A stretch of DNA of 64,000 bases from Evernia prunastri (lineage: Eukaryota; Ascomycota; Lecanoromycetes; Lecanorales; Parmeliaceae): NCBI GenBank assembly GCA_003184365.1, contig NKYR01000015.1, forward strand, positions 310,001 through 374,000, given 5' to 3'. Made by a program: the position numbers and the translations under genes. This document shows positions 54,463 to 64,000 of the stretch, piece after piece. Every line of letters begins with the position of its first letter. Position 1 is the first letter of the stretch. The notes under the pieces were generated by a model. It made no database searches and was not told the DNA's origin. It saw only the letters and a program-made list of their open reading frames with translations.

Positions 54463-55899
54463 CTACAGCATCTCGTCCCATAGAAGCCTTCCATCCAGCA
54501 AGTCCCTTTGCCCGTAGAATTCGCCTATGATTGTGACGAGCATGTCCAGCGTAGCATGTATCGTTGCTTTCTCATCCGCCTCGTCTTCTGAACCTCCCTC
54601 ACTATCAGCTTCTAGTCCTTTGATTGGGTGGGTCCGTGTGGGGCTGTGTATGCCATCTTCACTGCTGGCATTGGCGTCCGTGGAATATGTCTGTGCTTGG
54701 TCGGTGCTAAGAGAGTTGAGGATACGCTGTTTCGCTTTCGCGAGATCCGTATCAGATATAGTGGCTATCGGGTGAGCTCTGCTGTTGTCGGCATTGCCTA
54801 ACCCAGCCGTAGTAACGGGATCGATACCTGGAGTGTAACCATCATCCACATCCGCGACATCCTGGAAATCTGCACCAGCTTCTGCTTCCTCCTCCTCTTC
54901 TTCTTCCTCTTCCTCGTTGTCTTCTCCCGCATCCGCTTCTGGCTCATCTGGAGCGCCGCCAATAATCTCCCCCGCACTGATCCTCCTCAATAGCCAAACA
55001 GATTGCTTCCCCAAATCCCTCAGCACCCCGACTTCCTCACTACCCATCTGCCCGACCTCTCTGCATCTTCCCAGCAAGCCCCATATCCAAGCCCCGATAT
55101 TCTTCCCTTTCTTCCCTTTCAGGTTCGCCAAGGTCAACAAAGACCCGAGTACCTCCAGTCCACAAATCACGCTCTCTTGTGTAAGCTGCGCCAGAAGGAC
55201 CATTGTAGGTGCTGACTTCAGTACCCGTCCACGCCATGGTCGACGCTTGCTCCAATCAAGGTAGTAGACGTCTGTGTTGTCTTGCGCAGCGCGAGGGGCC
55301 GGATGTTGGAGCATTTCGGTAAGTTCTGTAAAGCGCGCGCAGAGCGAAGAATAGTATGCTTCTTGGGGATCTTGATCTTCTTTTTGCCCGCCATTCGTGT
55401 ATGTCTGATTGGGGTTGGAGGGAGGAAGAGGCGTGGCAGTATATGCGCCATTGGAGTAGTAGCCTTGAGGATAGTCTTCGTAGAGGTCGTTCCTTTTCGA
55501 TTGAACAGTGGGTGAGACGGGAGCGACGAGTAGGTTAGGGACAGTTTTAGCTTCTGATCTATAGGAATACAGAATGCGGTCAGCACTGCGATTGTGGCTT
55601 ACGCGCTGGGAAAAGAGTCTCAGCATTGGTTGCTTGGGAATAGCTGGGGGTCGTTCGACTTACCTGACCATGCGTAGATATTCTAAACCATCGTTGGCAG
55701 GTCCGTAGAAGAGGTCATGATCATCATGGGAGCCATCGAGACCTGGGAATGCGCCACGCTGACCGTAGGTAGGGTCGATGCGGGGTTGGGAAGATGTGGG
55801 CAAGTCGTTGCTGCCGTCCGGGTTGTTGAGCCGGGACCTCTTAGGGTAGATGGCACTTTCCTCATCCTGAATTTGGGGATGTTTGCGTTTATGAGTCAT
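54463..55899 (-). CDS. Gemin2/SIP1-like snRNP assembly factor
   Basis: Two exons give 443 residues: 55899-55664 and 55558-54463, with a 105-nt intron (GTAAGT...CTATAG). The N-terminus is basic and disordered (MTHKRKHPQIQ). The conserved core begins DGLEYLRMVRSEAKTVPNLL, continues with DLYEDYPQGYYSNGAY and EAYYSSLCARFTELTEML, and then has LAQLTQESVICGLEVLGSLL, WIWGLLGRC and SEEVGVLRDLGKQSVWLLRR. This order is that of the SIP1/Gemin2 family (PF04938), which helps load Sm proteins on spliceosomal snRNAs. A poly-Glu insert and acidic linkers separate the last helix (LDMLVTIIGEFYGQRDLL), which is also typical of the family. Frame intact. The neighbouring tRNA with spliceosomal-type introns makes the setting curious, but I infer no link from position alone. 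Confidence 0.78.
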
Positions 55900-57184
55900 G
55901 GTGATGCTGGGGAAGAGAGAGTAACTTACTCGTTATGCGTGGAGGCGGCCTCGGGAGAATTGTATAAGATTTTGGATTTGGCTAGTGATACTAGCGTCCT
56001 AGGCTGCAGAAGATCCTCACAGTCTTCACTTCTTTAATCACTGATCTCTCTACTCTACATACCTAGGTAAGGTAGCATCCAAGGTTCAGTCCTGAAAAGA
56101 CCTCCTGCATCTATGTTCTTCGTTGACAGTATTAACAGGATATCTGTTCAAAGATCGGCATGCACATCAATTCAGTCAACTTCTGTCACCCAGAGAATAC
56201 AGCCACACTTTGCCTTTCAGAAAATCATCATCTTTCTTGGAACGTTATCGAAGATCAGAAGCCTGCTGGAACGTTTGTACTGACAGGTCTTGAGAAAGTT
56301 GATTGTTATTTCATTTAATATGATGAAAGCTCGCGCATTCAACCAAGGCAATGTTTTGTCCCTTACTCCATCAGGACGCAAGTCGACGATTAACTGTATC
56401 GATAGGAGGACTGTCTTGTCTACGCCTTAGCCGAGGCAGATGCTTTTTATCGACAAATCATATTCATCCTTTATTGTTACTCATCACCCTGCATGATATT
56501 CTGTGACAAGGGAAAGTGGGGTCCTCGTAGGTATTTGGTCCCGGCACTGCGTTTTCACAAACAATCTACGCACTTTTACATAGATCATTTGTGAATCGTT
56601 GCGTTGGCACATGATCACTTATCAATTGAAGATGTAGACACAAGGTATCTACGTCAAAGACTGCCTGTCCGATATATGTCTTCGCAAAAGGACGCGGGTT
56701 ATCAACCCTCGGTTCTGACAGTATTCACTAGAATTCTCATCGAGTTCTCGTCTCCTATCGAGTTCTCGTCTTGCTTCCTCAGGTCTAACTCGATCTCCTC
56801 AGCATATATGCGGATGCGGCGACTAGTCGGATGCTTTCCTCATGGGCTTGCAAGAGGTGGCCCTTTAACACATTCGTGTCGTGCGAATCTCCGTGCTCTT
56901 CTCACCTGACCCTTCTTCACTTGTCGAGAAAAACCTGTGTCAGTAGCGTGACGCAACGTACCTTCACCTGCCTTTCCTGGACAGTTGAAGGGACATCACC
57001 GTATAACACGTTTGCCTTCGCTTAGCTAAGAGGGGCAAAACATTTGAGGGTAAGCAAATTAGCTTGGTTTACCGCAAGAGAATAATAGTATACATTCAAG
57101 TCTGCCCCACTCATCATCTTCAACCCATACCTGAGCGGTTGTCTCACTTCCAGCACCAGTATTCCCCTCGCGGAAGCTCTCACC
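55900..57184. other. Divergent promoter region, no gene seen
   Basis: It lies between the Gemin2-like gene and the PQQ-propeller gene, which are transcribed away from each other. No further gene or motif is supported. Confidence 0.5.
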
Positions 57185-59155
57185 ATGTTCACGACTCTGC
57201 TCATAGCAGCTCTCATGGGCCATATGGCCTTTTCTACGCATAAGTGGGGGCCTCGTGCCAATGCTACTGAGGTACACGCGAACCGAACCGTTGTACAACA
57301 TCTGGCAACGAGTAATGGGAGTGCTTGGCTTGGCTGGGTGAGCACTGTTCGAGTTATCATTCCCCTCTCCGCACTATCCTGAGTTGTAATGCATGTTTGA
57401 GAAAGAATATGTCCAATTTCAGACCTTCCGGCTCCATGACGCACGTTATTTTCAATCTGTGTTATCTCCCGGAATGATTGTGCTTACTACAAATTGTGCG
57501 ATAGGGCGCCAATTTGTATAATAATCGCTGGGCGGCCTCCGATGCTACAGTCGACACATCGAACGTGGCAAATCTCAACCCAGTCTGCAGAGAAGCAAGT
57601 TTCGGAAGTGTGAGCGCTGCGCCTCTTGTTGTAGACTCAATTGCGTACTACGTGACTTGGAGCGGCGCTTTCGTCGCGTTGGACTACATCAGCTGCAAAG
57701 TACTATGGCAGACAAATATCACGGAGATTGTTCTCAGCTACCAGCCAGTCGATGCCCTTATTCTTACCTTCGCGCTCCCTGCATCACGGACAACACCCGT
57801 CATGGAAAGCAATATCTTATTCATTGGCACACAGGCGAATGCGCTGCTACTCGCTTTCGGCAAGGAGGACGGGAAATTGATCGATAAAGTCCAAATCAGC
57901 AAGCACCCTTTGGGAACAATCACCCAGTCACCGACATTTTGCCAGGGCAAGCTGTTTGTAGGGACTTCCAGTGAAGAGGAGCTAGGGGCGGCTATTGTTC
58001 CAGGCTACGTATGCTGCTCGTTTATCGGTAGCATGAACGCTTTCACTTTCGAAAACGACGTCTTTACATTGCTCTGGAGCCAGGACATGATCCCGCCTGG
58101 TTCGAACTTCACCGGCGCCGCCATATGGGGTGCTCAGCCTTCCATCGATCTTATGCGGAATCAGGTGTTCATCGCTACAGGCAACGTCTACTCTACTCCA
58201 CCGCAGTACAATATCTGTATGAACACGACGACCAATTCGAGCAATGATTGCGCGCCTGCCACAGTGTATCAGGAGTCTGTGCTCGCCTTCGACGCGGCAA
58301 CTGGACACATCAACTGGTCGCGAGAGCTAAGTCCGTTAGACGCATGGAACGTTGCATGCAACACGGTTCTAGGCGTCACTGTTCTCAACCCATCAGCCTG
58401 TCCCCCCTCCCCAGGCCCAGACGCGGATTTCGGTATGGCACCGTCCTTCGTACCTGCGTCCGAGCACACGCCTTTTGGTGAGGATGCGCTTGTCGTCGGA
58501 CAGAAGAACGGCAACGTGTATGCACTCTCTGCACAGACTGGCGAGCTCTTCTGGGCCACGGCAACATCGCCCGACGGTAACGAAGGTGGGCTCATTTGGG
58601 GATTGGCAGTCGGTACGTCGCTTCTTCGGAGTCTTATCCGCCTATTCAACGTTATGTTTTGAGTCGTGAGACAATTTGGCCGGATATCATTACTTATTCT
58701 GCGTCCCTTTCCACTCGGCAGCTATGAATCAGCATATCTATGATGTCTCGAGAGGACTATGCTAACGTTTAATATGAACAGATGCCCAAGCCATCTACTA
58801 CACCGCAGCAAACACTGGGCGGGAACCATGGCGGCTCCGGAACGGCACCGCCCTCTCGAACAGTGCTTTCGGCGCCTTGAACCTGACAACCGGAAGCACA
58901 CTATGGGAGACGCCGGTCCCCGCCAACGGCACGTCGCTGGTGCAGCCGTCCGTCGTCAACGACGTCGTGCTGGTCGGCGGACCGAGCAGCCTCATCGCGC
59001 TCGACAAGGGCACCGGGTCCATTCTCGAGGAGTGGGCTCCCTTGGACGCTTACTTCCAGGCTGGGATCGCTGTCGTCGACGATTATGTGTTGTTCGGGAC
59101 GGGGTATGCGGGTGCGAAGAATGGTTCGTTCCATGTGTGGAAGTTGGGCGCGTGA
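57185..59155 (+). CDS. Secreted PQQ-type beta-propeller protein
   Basis: Three exons give 544 residues: 57185-57337, 57505-58612 and 58782-59155. Introns are 57338-57504 (167 nt) and 58613-58781 (169 nt). The start MFTTLLIAALMGHMAFS is a signal peptide. The rest repeats the quinoprotein W-motif: GAFVALDYISCKVLWQTNI, LAFDAATGHINWSREL, GNVYALSAQTGELFWAT, LNLTTGSTLWETPV and LIALDKGTGSILEEW. The order and spacing suit a seven- or eight-bladed propeller like fungal PQQ-domain dehydrogenases. Several Cys pairs (CMNTTTNSSNDC, and ACN to SAC) and N-glycosylation sites fit secretion. PQQ-binding or metal-binding residues cannot be verified, so it may be a non-enzymatic propeller. Frame intact. Confidence 0.82.
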
Positions 59156-59195
59156 TTTGAGGTGGATCGAGCATTTTGAGGTTTTGCTTGCGTAC

Positions 59196-59222
59196 TGATT
59201 GATTGATTGATTGATTGATTGA
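59196..59222. repeat. (GATT)n microsatellite
   Basis: Six to seven GATT units just behind the PQQ-propeller gene. A similar short GATT/GATC patch occurs near 36430. Confidence 0.85.
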
Positions 59223-59436
59223 TGCGTGTCGTTAAATTGATCGATTTCCGCTGGCGTCTCGTGGAGATATAGCTCCTCGAACCTATTCTATTAGAAGTGC
59301 ACGTGTCAAGCGGGATAACTTTCTCCAGACTAGAATTAGGATGAGACCTCCCTTCTTCTTCCTAGTCAAACGAGAATGTCAATACAGACTCCGCCGCCGT
59401 ATACCCAAATCGCGCTATCTATCTATCATTGAGGCA

Positions 59437-59890
59437 ACAACGTCGTAAGACCCCACGCTGATCTCACAAACACACCCGTCGTCCGTTTCGCGCTTCGAGG
59501 AATTGACCAAAAGCGGCGTCTTCAAGTCGACGGGCGTTACTGACTGACCATACGTGCCCTTCCCTGCGTTGGTTGAAGGACGTCTCGGACGATGGTGGTG
59601 GCGTTGCTGTAGGGCGTCGTATTCGTGGTTGGGGTTGTGGTTGGCTTTTTTCGTTCCTTGTTGTTGTTCTCCGCATTCTTTGTGTTCTGCTTCTTTTTCT
59701 TCGTCTGACTCTTCTTCTTCTGCTTTTGCTTCTGCTGCTGCTTCTGCTTCTGCTTCTGCTTCTGCGTCTGATTCTGAATCGAAATCTAGCGAAGGGCAAG
59801 AGGTTCCTTGCGCGCGGGATTGAGGGAGATTGGGGAGGGTTGGTTCTGTGGGCTTGAGGTTTTGAAGATGGCGCGTATTTCTGGTGGGGA
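59437..59890 (-). CDS. Possible Glu/Ala-rich terminal exon
   Basis: On the minus strand a frame of about 135 residues has an SESDAEAEAEAEAAAEAKAE stretch and then a non-repetitive end (VTPVDLKTPLLVNSSKRETD, CEISVGSYDVV). It stops near 59437. It starts after possible acceptors (CGTAG, CACCAG) without its own ATG. Upstream, minus-strand pieces near 60100-60020 (NDGYAGFSSGACRFGEDYG before a GTAAGA donor) and near 60366-60200 look like further exons, but I could not phase them together. Low-complexity codons make all three frames open here, so this is a weak call. Confidence 0.28.
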
Positions 59891-60369
59891 TTGCCTACGT
59901 CTGCTTGTATGGATGGAGAGGAGGAACCTGTGGAGGGGGAAAGAAAGGGTGGGAAAGGGGGTGGGGGAGGTGCCGTGTGGTGGTTGAGTGATTCGTTTGT
60001 TCATTGTACACGATCTTACGAAGAGGTGAGCCATAATCCTCTCCAAACCTACACGCACCGCTCGAAAAGCCCGCATAGCCATCATTGCCCAACTTCCAAT
60101 TCAAGATAAATTATCACGAGGCGACCATCCGTGCAAGATGTTTTTCTTTCAACCCGCGCTAAGTTATCAGCCCCTATCTCTCTCTCTCTCTCTCGCTCTC
60201 CCGTACAGGTATCTCCTTGGGCAGATATATGATAGATCGCAGTCGTCTGGTTGCAAGGCGGCATTAGTTCCGCTGGTAGGTGGTCCCTGACTGCTTGCTC
60301 TTCGTGATACAAAGGCATCGGACCTGGGGGTCTGGCGTCACTGCTGTCGTCGATTGCTCTGATCAACGA

Positions 60370-61683
60370 ATACAGAGCCGCCAGCTTTTCACGTTCCCCG
60401 AAACAATGGAACCTCTGAATGCCACAGCGGCCGCGAGGTTCCTTCTACAAACCTTCTCATTGACGGACGCGGAGCGGGGATCGTAGCGATCGTTGTCTCA
60501 ACCACCCGCTCACGTCGTCGGCGTGCTGTAGCCAAGTAATCGTGTAGTCAGCCATTCGGCGAAAGGCACCCCTGGACGCGATAGGCTCGAGTGTAGGTTC
60601 GCAGAGTGCTTGGTGTAGATGCCGATGGAGGAGAGTATGTGTGTACCTTAGGTAAATGAGGTCGATCGGTTGTTTCTCGATTTCCATCGTAACGTGGACT
60701 GGATGGGGCACGAGACGTAGCCGGGCTGCTTTTGTCTCAACACTTGAATGACGCAAAAAGCGATATTATGTATATCTCTTTGAACGCTTTGGAACAGGAC
60801 ACAACTTACCTCCTTGAACATCCAGCTACAGCGAAGACCAGATCTGCGTGTAGGATACTGTCCCGTCCTTCATTGCTTCCCTCCCCCGTCCCCCCACCCC
60901 CCCCTCCTCAACCTTCCTCTCTATTATCTGCCGTCAGCGCTACACGCACCATATCCACCCTTCAAAATCATGTTGCTATCATCCGAACATTTAGATGGCT
61001 TCTGAGACCCAATGCGGCGCGCCTCATCACCACGTCACGAAATCATCGCATTAAACAACCAAGCGCGACGCCTACACAATGACAAGCAACGCGTTCCCGC
61101 CCCGAAGGTCTGCGGCGCGGGAACTCCGTTGACGTCAGATGGGTAAAGCAAGAGATGATACGGCAGCATGCTTCGATAGAGACGGTTACATGCACACCCC
61201 GAGGTGGAGCTCGAGATCGGACGATGGAATTTTTTTCCAAGGCTAGGATTGAAGAGATTCACGAACTGGGAAATGCATTGCCGGAAGTATTTTGCACACG
61301 ATGTTTTTTTCTTTTCTTTTCTTTCTGATAGACGTCAAGAAGAAAGAGGGTTCGTCGTGGGCTGGACCTGGCTGCAGGATACAAACGGGAAGCTGGTTAT
61401 TAGTCGGTTGTAAAAAGTTCGGTTCAGCGGCGCGAGTGAACCGTCCGTCATGGCTTCCATTCTCGGCAATCGAAGCTTTCTGTACAGATCCCTCAAGGCT
61501 CGGTTGATGATCCTAGATCGACACCGGTGACAGGGGAAAGGGCGTGCGAAGATCGAGTTGCGCATGGTGTCCATATGACAACGACGACCGGAGTCCAAAA
61601 AACAAAAAATCACTTTTGCCGCCGACGTGAAAATAATTCCACTTACAAACCACATCTCCCCCCTCTCCATCTATACCCCCCAG
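60370..61683. other. Intergenic, no gene seen
   Basis: No frame with domain content or a convincing intron. Confidence 0.5.
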
Positions 61684-62371
61684 CTACACAGCATCAACAC
61701 TCCCACCCCCACCCAACCCCAAAGTCCCATTCACCACCACCACCGCCAACGCCCCCAAGTCCACCCCCCCCTCACCCAGCACGCCGAACCCAATCTCCCC
61801 CTCCTCCGCATCCTGAATCTCCCACCGCGCGCTCGTGCAGCCGACTTCCTCCAGAACGACCGCGACGCCCAGCACCGTGTTGCTGAGCGTGCTCCACGTC
61901 AGCTTCCCGTCGCCGCCGCGGCCCCGGTTGTAGATGGCCAGCTCCACCCCGCCCCAGGCCCAGGCGACGCGGTTGGCGCGGATGAGGCCGTCGCCGTGGT
62001 AGGTGACGAGGGAGCGGGAGATGGAGGTGGAGGCTTTGAGGAGGGTGAGGTAGGTGGCGGAGAGGGTGGCGGCGGTGGGCGGCGAGGAGTAGGAGCTGAA
62101 GAGGAGGGTGGTGGGGGAGTGGGGGATGTGGTAGGTTTTTTTGGGGGCGAGGGGACTGGACGGTGGTGAGGGGTCTGGGTTAGTGGGATAGAGGCGTTAG
62201 GGGTCTGGCTGATTTGGAGACGTACTTTGGGCTGGATGTGTTGCTCCGAGGTAGAAGGATTTGGTTTGGGGCAGAGAGACTTTGTGCAGATGCTTGGGGG
62301 GTGTTGGCTGCCAAGGTTCTGAAATTTAGAGGTAGAAAGATGCAGAGCAGGGATAAAGACCTGCAAAACAT
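61684..62371 (-). CDS. Secreted protein of unknown function
   Basis: Two exons give 205 residues: 62371-62226 and 62155-61684, with a 70-nt intron (GTACGT, CACTAACC branch, GTCCAG). The start MFCRSLSLLCIFLPLNF is a signal peptide, and the mature part begins near ANTPQASAQS. The second exon holds a folded domain (KTYHIPHSPTTLLFSSYS, LVTYHGDGLIRANRVAWAWG, VELAIYNRGRGG, WSTLSNTVLGVAVVLEE). A tail alternates small and hydrophobic residues (LGALAVVVVNGTLGLGG). The phase works only in this combination. Very C/G-biased third positions create long false frames on both strands. Likely secreted or wall-linked; family not recognised. Confidence 0.65.
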
Positions 62372-62429
62372 TGTAGGATGAATCGCAGTATGAGGATGAA
62401 CACAGGAGAGTGAGCAACGCTATCAACAA

Positions 62430-63179
62430 ATCATTAAGAGGGTCTGTAAGACTGTAATTGTCTTCTGTAAGCTTTGCTATGAAGAGAGGCCGGCTCTGTG
62501 CTTCCGATCCGCGCCGGCGTGTCGCTTCTCACAGAAAAGCTCCACAGGCGTACGTTCGGCTGTAGACAAGCGCAGAGCCGTTACTTATGGCAAATGGACT
62601 TCCATGCAATCAGCACATAGGGCTTCAGGCGCGTGGAAGATGGGTCAATAAATAAGCAGAGTCATAGACTGCTGCGCCCAGGGAATCAAGTTGAGTGCCA
62701 AGGCTGTCCGGTTGATTTCCTTGAACGCAATTGGACCATTGCTGCCACAGCATTCCCTCATAGCTTCATCGTTCCTGTGCAGTACAGTTCATTATTTCGA
62801 TGGCGAGGCTTTTGACCACCCGAGCTTCGAAGAAGCTCAATATGGGTAGTGGTGATGAGCTAGTAAAGAGGAGAAAAATGAACTCACCGTTGTTACCTCA
62901 AGAAATTTGCAGAGATCAAGCCATTCGCCCAATCTTGATTATAGTGGTCACTTACAAAGTGATGTTATCAAGTGGTGAAGGATGAGTTTTCGCCTCGAAC
63001 AGGTTGGAGCTCGCAAGCGAGCAAGACGCCCCAAAGTCTCGGACTGTCAGTCTAAGGCCTGGACGGGTCTGTAGCCATGCTATATAACGGGGACAGAATC
63101 AGCAAGATGATCAACGAGACATTCTTATCAGACCAACGACTCAGCCGTCATTCCCCATATCCCCACCCGTCATCCCATT
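62430..63179. other. Intergenic, no gene seen
   Basis: No supported frame in this 750-bp spacer. Confidence 0.5.
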
Positions 63180-64000
63180 CTAGCATGTAAGTATAACACT
63201 CTTATATTTCTCCACAAATTCCCCAGTAGCCTCTGCAAATTTCTGTACCTCTTTCGTGCCCAGCTCGATATTCAGCGCGATAAAGCCCCGTTCAGCGAGG
63301 TAGATGTCTCGGGAGAGCATGTGGTGGTAGAAGAGTGACGGGAGATGGGGAGATGTAGGGGGGAAATGCATGGCGAGTATGGAGCCGATGCCTGATATGT
63401 ACATCGGGGAGTGTGTGGTAACCTCGTTTGGTACTTGATGGTGTGGAGAACGCGAGTGGTTACCGTTGGCCGTGCCATTCGCGGCACCATTGGTAATACC
63501 GTTCGTAGTGGTACCGTCAGGGACTAGGGGAAGGTCAGTCATCGTATCAACGTTCAATTGCAGTTTAAGAAATGACTTCAGAATGATTTGGACATTTTGA
63601 AAGCATTTTTGCTTCGCTGAAGTGAAGTCACTTTACCTTTTGAGGATCCTCTGACGGCGCCATCTGTATAAGGTTCTCCACCATATAATTGCTTCTCAAT
63701 GACATCCGTGACCATCTCCTTCAAATACTCCCCCAAATCATTCAGTCGATCAGTAGTTTCTTCATCAAGTACTTTACATCCCGCGCACCCAGCAGCCATG
63801 CTAATAACATTGTTGTTGAATGTCCCCGCGTGTGCTAGACTTCCACTCTTGCTTGGATTATACATCTCCATGATATCTCTCCTACCCCCAAATGCTCCGA
63901 AGCTCATCCCTCCCCCAACCCACTTGCCTAGTGTCATCAGGTCGGGCCGAATGCCTAATTTGTGACCCAATCCGTGGTAGGAAAGGCGACTAGTCATGAC
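63180..64000 (-). CDS. Class III aminotransferase (glutamate-1-semialdehyde aminomutase-like), C-terminal part
   Basis: The gene runs in from beyond 64000. Exons are >64000-63637 and 63523-63180, with a 113-nt intron (GTAAAG...CCCCTAG). The visible part begins VMTSRLSYHGLGHKLGIRPD, followed by LMTLGKWVGGGMSFGAFGG. The Lys in LGKWVGGG is the expected PLP-binding lysine, and the GTFNNNVISMAAG block follows. This is the fold-type I aminotransferase pattern of the glutamate-1-semialdehyde aminomutase group. A linker rich in Asn, Gly and Thr (NGITNGAANGTANGNH) separates it from the small C-terminal domain (IGSILAMHF, then DIYLAERGFIALNIELG), as in fungal members of this group. The true substrate is unknown; fungi do not make haem by this route, so it probably acts on another amine. 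Frame intact. Confidence 0.85.

Noticed and set aside
1..64000. CRISPR arrays, prokaryotic operons, rRNA genes
   Set aside because: No regularly spaced repeats, no rRNA sequence, and gene structure is clearly that of a filamentous fungus.

Overview
The window looks like nuclear DNA of a filamentous ascomycete (Pezizomycotina). Reading frames are broken by short GT-AG introns, mostly 45-180 nt, with CTAAC/CTGAC-like branch sites. The families present are typical of that group: a HET-domain gene, a NACHT-ankyrin NLR with an N-terminal alpha/beta hydrolase, a DUF3176 membrane protein, a UstYa-like (DUF3328) protein, a fucose-lectin-like type II membrane protein, the Hsp70 SSZ1, a Gemin2/SIP1-like snRNP assembly factor and GPI-type Ser/Thr-rich surface proteins. 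Most gene models below were rebuilt by finding introns by eye, so exon borders are predictions.

Layout. 0-7 kb: the end of a CorA-like transporter, a beta-trefoil-like protein (with an assembly artefact), a damaged HET gene and a decayed membrane-protein gene. 7.2-11.4 kb: a large NLR gene whose ankyrin tail is cut off by one in-frame TGA. 12-18 kb: a lectin-like membrane protein and SSZ1. 18-25 kb: a GPI protein, long purine and pyrimidine tracts, a probable 48-residue protein and an F-box-like protein. 26-33 kb: a secreted GPI protein, a hidden small cysteine-rich secreted protein, a short membrane/coiled-coil protein, an LRR protein and a TIR element carrying an assembly gap. 34-41 kb: small secreted proteins, including one with a CCCC motif, and a UstYa-like oxidase with a GC-AG intron. 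42-51 kb: a DUF3176 protein, a four-fold zinc-ribbon protein broken by an in-frame TAA, a small secreted protein and an ABM-like protein. 51.7 kb: an initiator tRNA-Met gene. 54-64 kb: a Gemin2-like gene, a secreted PQQ-propeller protein, a secreted protein of unknown function and a partial class III aminotransferase.

The most remarkable signal is the initiator tRNA-Met at 51687-51862 (minus strand). The 72-nt tRNA is complete and folds perfectly, but it is interrupted twice, by 53 nt and 51 nt. Both insertions begin GTGAGTTAAA, carry a CTAAT branch-like site and end in AG, exactly like the spliceosomal introns of neighbouring protein genes. Neither lies at the canonical tRNA intron position 37/38. 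I know of no described precedent for spliceosomal-type introns inside a nuclear tRNA gene.

A second theme is damage in the self/non-self recognition and accessory genes: HET deletion, NLR stop, membrane-protein decay and zinc-ribbon stop. Housekeeping genes (SSZ1, Gemin2-like, aminotransferase) are intact. Several small secreted genes are visible only after splicing.
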